NCBI GenBank assembly: GCA_024138025.1
Contig: JAMXBD010000637.1
Coordinates: forward strand, 124,001-188,000
DNA from: Combretum micranthum
Lineage: Eukaryota; Streptophyta; Magnoliopsida; Myrtales; Combretaceae
Reading direction: 5' to 3'
DNA length: 64,000 bases
Below the pieces are notes generated by a model that saw nothing but the letters and a program-made list of their open reading frames with translations, was not told the origin of the DNA and did not search any database. The position numbers and the translations under genes were made by a program. Numbering within the stretch: the first letter of the stretch is position 1; each line of letters begins with the position of its first letter. This document shows, piece by piece, positions 36,201 to 49,739 of the stretch.

Positions 36201-39200
36201 GCCACTTATTAGAGCTTGAGCTAGTGTTTGTGTTGTTTGAGATGGATTTGTTGTCTAGGATCTTGACTTATAGGTTATATATTGAATTACAAGTGAAATT
36301 GGTGATAAATGTTGATAAGGTGTTAATTTAAGTTGATTTAAGCTTAAATGGTGATCTTGGGTTAATAAATTATGATTGCATCTTATCCTAGAAATTTTAT
36401 TTAGTGGAAGTATTTGATCGGTTTATGTGAATTACATGTTAGGTATTATGATGTAATAGTCTATTAGGCTTAAAATTGTTTAGGATTGCTTAAGAGCACT
36501 AATTGGTGTAAGCTGCAACATAACATGTAGAATAGTGTGATAAATAACTTGAGGTTGTTTGAATTTGATTTGGTAAGTATGGTTATATTTGGAATTCGAT
36601 CATATATGGATATGTTCTAAGGACTTGAAGACATTGCTAATCATAGGGACCAATTTTAATAGATCTTATAAGGAATTTTAGCACAATTATGGTAATTTGG
36701 ACTAAATAAGGAATTGGATGGTTTAAAATTAATAGATGTGCAATCAGGGAATTTTGAAATGTTTTCAAGACATTGAGAATATTGATTTGGTACTTTGTAA
36801 AGCTAGGAATGATCATGCCAATTGTGATAATTGTTGTTAGTTTAGGTATAATATGAGCTAGGTGACTAGTATGGTGATGATCTAGGTTTGAGATGCAAGA
36901 TGTGGATTTTGTGATGATGTATAAGGTTGGAATGGATGAATTATGTGGAATAGTTATGCAGGTTTAGTGTTTTAATCTTGATAGAAAATAGGTTTTAGGT
37001 CTTAGAAATGCCTAAATGAAATGTGTGTTATTTGTTAAAGACTACATGTAAACCATATTCTATCTTGTAAATAGTGAACTAAAATGAATTGAATGTAATA
37101 ATTTTGGAAAATTGCTAGATTTAAAATCAATATAAAGAACTCATAAAATTGTGTATGTTCATTGATTGCTTATAATTCATATAATATAATATGTGACTAT
37201 TATGCTTTTGGTGTAAATTTACCTCCTTGTCATGGGAATTAATTATAAGGATATGTAGCTAGACACATTATAATTGGATTATAGTTATTATGAAACTAAT
37301 TGAAATAAGACAATAAGTATTATGATTTTTTTAGTGAACAATCATAATCTGTTATTGGAAGCTCAATAACTTAAACACATAAAAATATAGTTTATGAAAG
37401 AATGGTCTATCTTGAACCCCAAAGTCAATCCTAACCTATATTGTTAATTAAATAGCTTGACTATTATAAAATTAGTGACTTGAAAATATAAATGAAATGC
37501 TTATCCATACCCATATGACTTAATATCCCAAAATATGTTTAAGTCCTGTTAAAAGAATTTAAAACCTTCTAGATCCTTTCTAAGAGACCCTTAAAGTAAA
37601 ATTACAATTAAGTGAAATTGATGATCATTATGAAATGGATTAAGTATTGATATGGTAATAAGGTTATGAAGCAGATTATTAAGCTTTGTTAGATTTTTGG
37701 ACATTGAAAGCGACTTTAAGTACAAGTATGTAGTATATGCATGGTGGTTGCTATGATAGAAACTAAAATTGAACTAATACTTAAATTCAGCTAAATAATT
37801 GCATGTTGCTTTCCATGTAGCCACTTGACCTAGCAAGTGACAACCTTGAAATGATTTGTGAGCTTGATCCCAACTTAAGAGAGTACAGTTGTTTAGACAC
37901 CTAGGCCCCCATAAGGCATAGGTAGGCTTATGCGTAATCATAGGAGTAGTCCATTGTAAGTGTAGTTAGCTTGAGATAGAAGGAAGTTATGACAAGGTTA
38001 TTCAAAGGTTATGAGTTCTTATATAAGATGTCATAATGGAGAATCATCCTTAATGGAAAATTCAATGGATAGCTCCATATGAGACTACTTATTTTATTTT
38101 ATTATATTTTTTAATGATGGTACTAGAGGCCACATAAATCCATAATTACGGTGAGCGAAGTTGGACTCCCTCTATCCTAATCTTTTTGTTTTGCATAAGG
38201 TTATGAGTGCTCTTATGTTGCACGTTTTTAGGATATTGAAAATACATTGCTCACCTAAATTTTATTTAAATAACCTAAACTTATGGCTATTGCATTAGAA
38301 ATTAAGCTTGTATGACATTCAAGTATGTGGTTAATGTTACAATTGTACTAAGTTTCACCGCTTGCTTTTTTATCATATTAGGTATTGAGAATGACTAATA
38401 TGTTGATGTTCATTATGACTGTTGGGATATAAGTTTAAGGATGAGGTGTGAGCTTATAATGGCATAAACATGATTTTTAAGGATGAGAATTATCCCTAGG
38501 TTGTAATTTTGACATATGTAGAACTTGTTTTACAAGCTATTTGTTGAATATCTAGATGACTACAATTAACTCTTACTTAACTATTTTGACTTTGTAAGGG
38601 CCATTAGGTCCTATGTTTTTTGTGTGGGCCGAGCCTTTAAGATGGTTATGTTGATAAATAAGTTATTTTTAAAAATCCTATATTTGTTATAGGTTTTTGT
38701 GAATTTCAATACTATGTAAAAACAAATGAACCCTATCAAATTTCTAAAAATTCAATTATGGTTTCATAAGTGCAATTGGTTAAAACCCACTTAGATAGTG
38801 TAAACCATACATATATCACTTAAGTTACATTTGTGACAAAATTAATATATCTTATGCACTGAGGGGTTATACTTGATTTAATTAACATTTACTCTTCAAT
38901 AATATTTTTCAATTGTTGAATACTTATGATGAAACCACAATAAACCAAAGATAGCTTCTAATTCTAAAGTAAATGTAAAGACAAGTCTGATATAAGAATG
39001 CTAACTCAAGAATTCAACAATTTATTTGGGTTTTGAGTGTCATGCCACTAACTTAAATAAAGTTAGGTAAATAACATTATAAGATATCAATGTTTGGGAG
39101 TGGCTTTAATTAGTGCATCAATATTTCGAGTGCTTGAAAAGAGGAACTAATGCTTAGTAAAGTGAGTCAAACAAAGTTCTAATTTTCATAATGGTCATTT

Positions 39201-39433
39201 GAGTTATCAACATTTGAATAGATTAGTTTTCGTCAAATTTTCTCAATGGATTTCTCATTTGACTTTATGAAACGTTGATTTATTTATTTTTTTAACACTT
39301 AAAACATTGATACTTTAAATAAGCTCAATCCAAATATTGTTACCTTTGGTGTAATTTATTCAATGGAGATTTATAGCATACCTATAATGTTGGTTTAACG
39401 GAAACATGGCATGACTAGTTTAAGAAAAAAATA
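36201..39433. other. AT-rich, no gene or element recognised
   Basis: No exon, RNA gene or terminus could be supported. Composition matches the flanking repeat relics. Confidence 0.4.
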
Positions 39434-39796
39434 TTGGAGAAATTGCAAAAACACTCCTAAACTCTTAGGGTGCGGATTGACCCTCTGAACTTTCAAAGTG
39501 AGGTTTTTTTACCCTAAATTTTCATCTGTGTATAGTTAGGGACACATCACATTTTTCATTAAAACAACCAGGAAATGTATAGATTTACTTCCTAATCTTT
39601 TTATCTATGTAGGGATTCAGCTCCTAAACTTTATTTATATACCGATTTACCTCTTTCTCCATACCAAAACAGTTAATTGCCCTAAGTTGCTAATTTTTGG
39701 AAGATTAAGAGGTCAAAAATCTGACTTTGAAAGTTCAGGGGTTCAATCTGTGCCACCCTAAAAGTTTATAGGTTTTTTTTCACAATTATTTCAAAA
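39434..39796. mobile_element. Fourth palindromic MITE
   Basis: The left arm contains TAGGGTGCGGATTGACC and CTGAACTTTCAAAGT. The right arm, reverse complemented, contains TAGGGTGGCACAGATTGAAC and the same CTGAACTTTCAAAGT. The element is about 363 bp and non-coding. I found no certain target duplication. Confidence 0.65.
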
Positions 39797-42700
39797 TTAT
39801 TTAACACATTTGTAATCCTCGAGGTTTTTCACATTATTACAATGAATAGGAGTAGCAAATTCATGATGGATAGAGAACCTATGAACAATCAAAAACCTGA
39901 TTGGAACTGTGAATAGTCATAAGCTTATTAATAGCTTAGAACCCTAATAGCAATTTTCCTAGTAATAAAATATACCAAAGACAAGATTTCATATCCCGAG
40001 TTGATAACTCAATAAGTAATTATAGATAGCCTTAGATTTCAAGTGCAATGAAAGATGACTAGTTTTTAGAACTTATTGGTTATAAAATGATAGCTTAATG
40101 ATGAATAGCTAAGGTTACAAAATACGCGATAGGATAAAAAAATATATCAATATCTATAAATCTAGACCTCAATAGAAATTTAAATTACAAAAACATGTTA
40201 ATAAGAAAATTCCGAGTCTATAGAGACTAAAACCTTAATTTAGCTTATAGGGCCCAAGAACTCTAATCACGTAGGTAAAAATCCTAAAGATACTCAATCG
40301 CATAAACTTTAAATTCAAGATTTCAACTCAAGAATAATTTAAGATTAATGTAGACGCCTAAGATGATTTTTAAAAGATTTTTTTTATCAAATAATTGATA
40401 TATTTATATGCATCTGATCCAATATACTATGAGATAGCTTAGATATCCACCTTCTAAAGCCTTTAAATAATATCAACATGTGCTAAAGTCCTTTTTGAAG
40501 TCTTGAACTATCCTCAATAAGGAGAAAGTAAGGGTACACGGCATTTATGACTAGGTTCTTCTAAGATCCTAAAATTCTACAAAGTAATGATTAATGAAAT
40601 GACATTTCTTCTAAATCTAAACAAAATGTATGCATTAATGAGGTCAATCCATCTATTCATCTAAGTGGCAACTTGAGAGCCACAAGATCACTCTTTTTTT
40701 TTCTTCATAAACCGTAAACCCTAGAAACCTTTTACAATCTTCTACAACCAATACAATCTTCATAAGATCTACACAACTAATAGCATTTAAGGGAAAAGAC
40801 AAAACCAAACCCTAATCTACATGTTACTGTGAACTTACATTCCCCTTGGATACCTTTATACAATTTCAACACATGCCCAATATCCTTAGCCAATCATTAT
40901 ATGATCTTTCCATTAAATGCATATTATGAACAAACGAACAAAATCAACCCTAGAAAACCCTAAATGTTGTGACACACACCCCCTATCTACACACAGACAT
41001 CAACATCAACCAGTGTCATAATATTTAACTAAAATCTTTACAATTAATGTCATTAATTAGCAAACAAAAAAATGGACCCACACCTAAAGCTTGCCTTGAG
41101 CCTTCCCCTTGCTATACATAAAGATCAATCAACATCAAAAATCACAAACTCCTTCACTTTCACAACAAGAAAACCGTAAAGCTCTAGCCATGCACCCCCA
41201 CCTCCCTTTCCAACAAAATATACACTTATATATTTAGTCAAAAAGCTCTTAGAAAATCAATAGAGATTGCAACATCAAGGGACTACAAAGATAAGGTAAG
41301 GAATTGTCTTAATCAAGTTAGTTATCTTAAAATTAGACTACTTATTCCCCTATTCCTTTCCATAGGTCAGGGTTAGCATTAAGGAGAAGGGGATACCCAT
41401 CTCAAACTCTATCAAATCAAGTTAAATTCTACACTTTCTTAAGCCTTTACTATGCCCATTAATAGACAACTAGGAAATCAAAAGCATGAGTCGATGTCTA
41501 AGGTCCTGGCCACTTCAAGAACAATAAGGAATCTACACTATACTCTTGCAACTTTAAATGATTCATGTCCTAATCTAAGCATGCAACATATCTAGCGATG
41601 AATTGAAACTAAATTAAACATGCAAGTATATATGCCCATATGAATTGGCCAACTTGAAAAAGGAGGCATATCATGTTTATTCTATAATGAAACCTAGCTT
41701 ACACTAAGTAATATGAGCATATGATACAATCTTTGAGATAAAATTTAGGTATTATGAACATGTGTATGCCTATAGGAATTTTCAGCCCTATAGGAGAATG
41801 GAAGAGGGATCCATGATTGAATGAACAAAAGAATCATACTTAGAACTAAGAAGCCTTAAGGAAGTTGATCATATAATTAGATTCAAGAATGAGTTCATAA
41901 TTGAGCTGCATGTCTTGGCAACCCTTGAGAAATTAAGGTTCCTAAATCTTACTTAGCATAATTCAAAGACATGATTTGTAACTTGATAATTTAGGATGGA
42001 ATCAAATGTTTAAACTTAAGAATCACCTCTATAAACCCTAGTGTAGATCTTAGCATACATAGGTAATAAAAGTTACTAAGCATATAATGATGTAAGCTAT
42101 CATAGAAAACACAATCAAGCATACTAAAGATGTATAATTAGAATAAGATCAAGAGAAGAAAAATGAAAATAAAATTTAAGTGTAAGAGTTAGACAACATG
42201 AGAATGAATAATTAAAGATAGGTTTGATCCTTCAAAATTCAATGATATAAACCCTAGACAAGAATATGAACTTAAAATGATAATTAAAAAACTTAAAACA
42301 AAATGTTTAGGTACCGTAGAGCACCTCTCAAATCCTTTAATTTAAGAGGAGTAAAACATGTAATTTGAATTATTCAATTGGATTAATAGATAGTACTTGA
42401 AATAAGCTTTTTAATGCATATTCATGTGTAAAAATCCGAGCTAAAATGAGTATTATAAGTTTAGTTGAAGATACATGATAAAAACTGATATTCATATTCA
42501 TTTAAGATACTTTTCCTAAGATGAATCCAATATTATGAATTTTATAGTAACACCAAGAAATAATAGACTTTACGAGCTTTAAAATGACTATCCATATGAT
42601 AAAATCGGATTAGGATTGAGGAAACAATACAAGAAACGATAAAAACTGAGTTTAAGACACTTAGGCACCAATAAGGTCTAATACATAATTATATATGTTA

Positions 42701-44189
42701 TTGATAAATGTTTTATTCATCCACTAGGTGATTCCAAATCACTTTTGGATTTTCCAGCTGATTATTATGATTGAGTTAGGATGAGCAGGTAAGTAACTCT
42801 GATCTATCACATTGTTTGTGCCTATAACATAGTTGCATTTGTAATAAAATATTCACAATGAAATTGATGTGAATGTGGGGACGGGTATGATGCATGTTGT
42901 ATGGTGTATGTAGTTGTTGTCAAAACTATACTGTTAAAAGTGATAATAATCATGTTTATGAAGGTTGTATGAAGCATGTTGATGATTGTCTGTGTAATAT
43001 ATGGTCACCTAACAATTGGCTTAAGAACTATATGACTATAAATAAAAATAATCATGCATTGCACAATCTGCATTACTTACATAAAAGGTGTGGAAGCCCA
43101 CTATGTGTTAGTATTTCGATTCTTTGGTAAATCTTGGTTTTTCTAGATCAAATGTTCCTAGTTTTACATAAGGTTACCTTTGTTCCGTTTAGTTCCATGG
43201 GAACAAATTGATGAATGAAGAAACGTCACCTTCGTATTGTCATGAAATGATTAACAATTAATAGAGTTTCTAAGTTCTAAAGAAAAATGGGTATTAAAAA
43301 TACCTATAAGATGAAGTGATAATTAATGTGAGAATTGTTGTTGTTCCTGATGTTCTTAGTCTCTCTTGGGCGGGTGGGTCAATGAGGCTATGTTTCTTCA
43401 ACCTCGATGAGAGAGTATAAATCTCCATCCTATTTAGATTCTAGGTTATCGAAGCTTGTACTTGAGTATATGATTGATTGATGCATTGCATATGGTTGCT
43501 AATAACTTGCTTGATATGTGGTATGTTTTGGTTTCTTCACTGAGCCATGGTTTATGCTTACACCCCTATAGCTTTTTCAAGGTACTCCTTTGACCATGGC
43601 TTATGTCTTCCCAAAGCTTTGACTTGGTAAGATTTAAAGCTAGAAGGAATTTGGGATTGGGCAGGAGACTATTAGAGGATTTTAGTTGATATTATAGAAA
43701 GCACTTAATGTTTTTGAGACTTTAATTTACAAATATGGTCTATAATAATTTAGTTACTTATATATATACATTGTTCTTATTGAAGCAACCAGAGATCTTA
43801 TTTGTTTCTTTTAAAATCACTTTCCTGAATGACTAGTGGTAACATGCACATATGATTCTCCTTGATGACCTTCAATTTTAATGAATGTAAGGTTCTACCG
43901 ACATTACATTGTATCATAAGTGATGGGATGTTCGAGTAACGGATGTGACATTCTATCCTAAATTAAATCTTTAAAGTGTGCTAGCATCATTCCCATTCCT
44001 GTACTAAAAGTTACTACAATATAATACAATAATCTTTTGTATGTAAAGTTTAAAAATCACAAATTGGTGAGTAGTTATTCTATCCATGTAATTATCACTT
44101 GCAAACAAATAATGAAGCCAAACCACAATACACATTTAGGCTTATGACACGTTCTTTAAGTTAAAACTACTTGACGGATAAAAACTATC
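39797..44189. other. Non-coding relic region with a second giant-LTR-like 3' end
   Basis: No gene seen. The block around 43485-43575 (GCATTGCATATGG, ACTTGCTTGATATGTGG, GAGCCATGGTTTATGCTTAC) parallels 34400-34510 and the 3' part of family A. A possible LTR end GGATGTGACA lies at about 43950. Limits could not be fixed. Confidence 0.35.
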
Positions 44190-47100
44190 GGCCAGTGTAC
44201 TGGGTGTGAATATAGTAAAACCTTTTCGCTAAGAACTATGTTGAATTCTTGGGGAGCTTGTGACTAATTTTTAAATTATGGTGATTATACTCTAAGCTAG
44301 GCAAGTCAAGATTGGATTTTTCATATTTCTAAACTAATTAAACTACTTATAGCTAAACTTACACTAAAAATTACTCTTAGAAACTCCTTCGATAATGAAA
44401 TGTGGGATTATGTAATGGTATGGATAGGATTTCCATTTGTTCCATTGTAGTTATAACAAATTTGTACATTTATTTTGATTAAACTCAAAAGAATTGCTTC
44501 TCTCTAAAGTTGCAAAATTCTAATTATAACATGGATATCCCTCTTGAGTAATCCATTTATGATCAATGGATAAATAACATACTCCTCTCACCAACTGTGC
44601 TACTTTAATTGAACTTTTGGTTCAAGCACATGTCTGTGTCTTAAACCACAATTCTAATCACATTAAGAGCATAGGTTCTATGACTTACACTAAAGTTGTG
44701 CATGTCCATGTTGGTTTTGAAATAGTATTTTTTTTTAATTTCAATTAGGTTTTTCACTCCCTTTCAAGTATCTTGAATCCTGGTCCATAAGAGATACAAA
44801 GGAAATTTATCTTATGAACATTGAAATAGAAATAACCAAAGCTCCCAAGTAACAAAATCATTATAAAACTATTTAACTACTTAGGAAATCCATAAACTCA
44901 TCACATAATCTCATTAGCAAATTTATCTCATACGGGAATTTCATTAATATAATAATATGTGTACATAATCATTACAAAAGATGAGGTTGGAATGCACTTG
45001 AAAAATACTAAGAATCTCTCCTTCATGCTTTTGAGTCTAACTCTACAGTGAGGGCGGTAATGGAAGGTATCACGTATGAAGATGGTGGAAGTGTATGAGT
45101 GAAGTGGAAAATGGATGGAACAAATGGATGAAATGTGAATGGAGTGTTCTATGATGAAGTGGGATGATAGAATGTATGGAAGATGACGGATGTAAGGAAT
45201 ATGGGGTAGAGTGTAAAAGTGTATGTAAATGGTGAGTTAGTTTGCAGTATAGATTTGGTGAAAAGTGATATGACATCTATCAGATGCGGCCATTGTGAGA
45301 GTGGGTATATGCTATAGAGTGGATCCTTATAAACTGTAAAAGTACAAAAGTAGAGGAAGTCTTCTTAGCAATTACAAAAATGGGCATTTAGTAAATGAGC
45401 CCCAAAACTAAAATATCAAAACAATAAAATGGAAAAGAAATGATCGTGAGTGTTGCTGAGAGTGGTCGATCAGTGGCTTGCTCTCAATTCAGTTCTATCA
45501 CAATGGTCAGCAAAGTAGTAACTTGATAAGTCTATTTTACTCTATTCCATTTATAGGAATTTAATCTTGATTTAATCCATTTTAAATAAATTCCTATGAA
45601 TTTTGCATGTTTATTGCTTAAATATTGTTTTTCAGCTCCTAGAATCAAAAGAAGAAGAAACAAAATTATTTGAATCAAAATTGGAGCAAAACAACAGCAG
45701 CAATGCACAACAAGTCGGGGTCTGCAAAAGACCCATCTATAGTAAAAGAACAAGCCAAATCAAGGGCAAAACCCAGTTGAAGCCTAATGTCAAGCTCTTG
45801 ACATAACTCGCGACTAGCTCTGAGACATCAACACTTCACACTTAAATAAACAAGTCCTATTGAGGCTAACATTGAGCCTTCGATGAACTCGATCATACCT
45901 GTGGTTGACTCTGGACAAAAATTGAGCCTTTGTGAAGAAAAGCCACATAACAGATCAAGCCTTGACATTCAAGCAACATTCGAGTGCTTGATCTATCCCG
46001 AGAAAAGTGACCCTATGAGCTGGCATTCAAAATGCACGCATGATAATAAGAACAAATTCACTTATAAAGAATCTACCATATCAATGAATAAAATCGTCAT
46101 GATTTCAGCGTCTAATCTTATAAATAAAAGCACGCAGGCATGCATTATGTAATGTAGAATATGTATCAGTACAAATATTTCTAACGTAGAATAAAGAGAG
46201 AATTCTTGGGAAAAAGAACTGTTTCTTCTTGCTAAGAAATCTCAAAGTTTTCTAGATAAATTCGTTGCAAACCTACTGTTTGTTTTTGCAAGACTCTATA
46301 CTTACTTTGTAATTTTCATCTTTAATTCCATATTATTTCTTCAAAATTTGTGCTTAATGTTTGCATCCATGGAGAAATAATCATTTAACTTATGGTTGTG
46401 AATCCAAGACCTGATTAATATGATTTCAAAGTATTCTAATGAATATTGATTGGGTATTTGTAATTAGTAGCTAAAACTTAATTTCATGGGTTAAATGAGG
46501 GGTGCACCTTTTATATTCAGATCTTATTGCAACTAAATAGATTGAGATATCAATCTTTTAAAACTAATTTAGGCTACTAATTGAGTTGTTCATAATCACC
46601 TTGAGAGAGGGATGGCAAAACTTTATGTTGCTTGTTTTTGAAAGTCATTAGGTTGGTTTTAAAACAAATGATTCTTAAATTTTATGCAAACCTAGATTAC
46701 TGATAACTTGTAAAGAGATTACAGTAGTCTAGTCTAGAGAGACTTTAACTTACATTTGTGAGTTCGATGGTGCAAATATATCAGTGAACAACTCTAAGGT
46801 TATTGAGAAATCACATGATAAGGACTTAATGAAGCAATCCCTAAGACTTTTCTCTTTTATTAACAAGCTTATCTTACAATTTGCTCTAAAAATATGTACA
46901 TAGGCATTAACCCTAGTATAACTTATGTTTTATTATGTTCTACTGAATTTTCTTCGGCTAGTAATAGATGAAAAGTAAGTATGGTAAATGCCAACGATCC
47001 CTTGGAGAACTTAATATTTGTAGTTGTGACTGAAGTTGAACAAAACTTATTATCTTTTTATAAATTTCTAAAATCTTCAACTTCATATTCTTTAGTGTTT

Positions 47101-47707
47101 GTTTTTAATCCAACGAACCAACATAAGTCATAGCTTGTTGTGTGACATATTGGGTTTGCTTGGTGTGCTTAGGCTAGTAAGTTATCTACAAGTTCTCTCA
47201 ATGTTGTTGCATATTATGTATAGCTTGGACTAAAACAAGCTTAGGCATAGCTGCTATGTGCTATTACTGTGCGAGTCGAATAGGTAGAGGATAGATTGGT
47301 AGCTTTAGGCAGTGATTGAATGAAATTGACTTCGATTTGCTCAGTTCAGTCATGTGAAGCAACTTGATGATTATGGCTCTAATTGGTGCTTGGAGCTTAA
47401 TATTTGGTTGTCATGGCTTGATTTTGGTTGAGCTTGATTCAACATGAAATGGTGGACACTTGGACTTATTAAAGAACTCAAAGAAGTTTTCCTCTGACAA
47501 CTTAGCTATTTAAGTCTTCTTGGACATGCTCGATCAATGTAGTAACTATTGTGTCATTCATAAAGCGCAACACTAACTCGATTAAGCAAAATTGACCCAA
47601 ACATGCTATTTCATTATCTTATAATAAAATTTCACACCAAAAGTGCAACACAAGCAGGAAAGTGTGATCTTTTCAAGGAATAAATGTGTAAAAATACACC
47701 TTTATCA
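44190..47707 (-). repeat. 3' LTR of the Athila-like element, with probable nested LTR
   Basis: On the minus strand it opens TGATAAAGGTGTATTTTTAC, directly after the AGTTAGGGTAAC purine-rich stretch that follows a CTTGAGGACTAATAAAGAGC motif typical of the Athila 3' end. The far end (44190-44700) is related to the 5' LTR remnant at 60440-60945. The 3.5-kb span is long because of the nested plus-strand LTR. The left limit is approximate. Confidence 0.5.
45524..47100 (+). mobile_element. Plus-strand Athila/Tat-type LTR, probably solo and nested
   Basis: It opens TGATAAGTCTATTTTACTCT. A leader-like part contains AAAGAAGAAGAAACAAAATT, then a TATA-like TTATAAATAAAAGC at about 46118. It closes near GAAAAGTAAGTATGGTAAATG and CAACGATCCCTTGGAG (about 46970-47010). 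These are recurrent words of plant Athila/Tat LTRs. The 3' edge and target duplication are not resolved. Small open frames at 45603 and 45883 lie in the LTR and are not genes. Confidence 0.5.
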
Positions 47708-48173
47708 GTTACCCTAACTTAGCTCTTTATTAGTCCTCAAGCAAATCTATTTCTTAGATTTATGAACAAAGGTCTTATAGGACAACGAACATACTCAATT
47801 TTCCACTCTTGAGATGAACTCCGTGATGCACCAAATCAAAGCTCATTGGCATAAATAGAAGCTATTGTAGATTTTTCATGAAGACTCCTCTTCACAATCT
47901 AAACTATGATGCTTTCGATGATTTTCATACCTCTCAACACTCAACCACTCGACATGAACACAAGCCACAAACAAGAGACTTAAACCATTCATTTATGAAG
48001 TTATATCTCCTCATTTAGCTTAAAATCCTCTTACTTGAGTTTAAATATAACATCAAATGATCAAGAAAGAGATTCACATACTTTGTACACTAGACTTAGC
48101 ATGCATACACTCCTAATTCATATCTCAAGTATAATACCACTAAGCAAATAGCAAAAACTCGAGAACATATATT

Positions 48174-48639
48174 CCAGTTAGTGGAATTTAGACACCGCCA
48201 TGCCTAGGCCAATGTTTTAGGCCGTTTCAAGATTTGATTGTCAGATTATTGTGTGTTTGTTGTTGGTACGCCCTGATGCACGACTATGGGGTATAAAGTG
48301 CCATCATGCCCTGTTTTCAAGTCTATTTTAGTTTCCTATTTTATTAGTTTTGTATTTTATGTTTCATATTTGCCCTTACCTAACTTGTGGGAGTATATAA
48401 AGGATATTAAGGTTGTTAAAATTAGTTAGTCAACTTTTAACACTCTTCTATCCTAGTGATAAAATTACTCTCTTGAATAATATTGAGTTTGTTTCTCAAG
48501 ATTGTTCTTTATTGTTTTCTTCAATCATGCATCATATCGATTGATTAGATAAATTACTTCAATTATTTCTTTTGTCCATGATATCCAAAGATAGATTATT
48601 CATATCTTTAATTTCCTGTTTTATATAAATAAAAAATCT
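48174..48639 (+). mobile_element. 466-bp insertion bounded by a 13-bp direct repeat
   Basis: GAGAACATATATT occurs exactly at 48161-48173 and 48640-48652. The insert contains a TATA-like AGTATATAAAGG near 48392 and ends A/T-rich (TATATAAATAAAAAATCT). A 13-bp duplication is too long for an LTR integrase (usually 5) and suits target-primed retrotransposition such as a SINE or truncated LINE. Internal wording, however, resembles a short copia-type LTR. The class is therefore uncertain. Confidence 0.5.
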
Positions 48640-49739
48640 GAGAACATATATTAAATCCCTAAATTGCAATATGACTCTAGATTCGTAATGCATGTAGATT
48701 CTCCAATTTGTATCGGATAACATTTAAGATAAGCTCAAATTTTGCATGATGTATGTAATCATATTCTGCTCAAGAACTTCAAAGAATTTGGATATATTCC
48801 AGTCAGCTTAAAAATGCAAAAATCTAATCCTTAATCATTAACATTTCTTCAATCTAAAGTCTTTAAATCTCAAACTAGATGAAAACTAATGAAACAAAAT
48901 AATGATTTCATTATTTAAATCTAATGAAGCGAAAGATGTCCAACTCATGATCATGTTCTAAGAAATAAAAAAAAAATAAAAAACTTAGACCCTTTTTTCT
49001 CTTTTTTTCTATGAAAAATTGCAACTAAATTCCATTTTTGATAAAAAAAAAAAAAAAAATTGGTACATACGGAGCAAATATCAAGAATGATATGGATCAG
49101 TTGCATTCCTTAAATAAGTAAAATGATGAAAAATATGCAATTTAGCTCGATTCACAACTCTTTAGCATGTACAACAGGTAAGACTAGACAAAAGTTCATA
49201 AAATGACCAACTAGTAATAATTAAATCAAAATTTCATATATCAAAATTATAACTTCAACAACCAATGCACATGAAAATTGATAAATCAGCTCATCTAATC
49301 CAGATTAAACACAAACATCATATTCTCAATATAGAAAACTCAACATCAGCTAACTCCTATTACAAAAAAAAAAAAAAAAAAAAAGCAGCTCCTACCCCTA
49401 ACTTAGAAATTTGCAATGTCCTCATTATAAATTTACAGTATATGAATGATAAGAAGGAGGTAAAGGTTAGAAAGATATCTCCTAGACTATTAAACTACCA
49501 TCCTGATCTCCTCAAAGATTAAAGCTAAGTTCCTCTTACAAGTCAATCTCCTTTGCTTTCAAACTTAGTCCAAGACCACAAATATCCAAAGCTCCAAAAC
49601 TGTTATAGGTTAACCTGCATAAGATTAATAATGCAAAGTTACAAGCTTAGAGCAAAAATATAGAAAGGCACTAAATACTAAAGAAAACATGTCATATATC
49701 CAAATTATATGTTGCTTCCCATGAACGCTTGATTTAAAG

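Noticed and set aside
45070..45276. His/Ser-rich 68-codon minus-strand frame
   Set aside because: It arises from a GGATGGAA-type purine-rich low-complexity stretch inside an LTR region; there is no domain.
46118..46140. TATA-like TTATAAATAAAAGC as a host gene promoter
   Set aside because: It sits in an LTR-like unit with no host coding sequence downstream; it is better explained as the LTR's own promoter.
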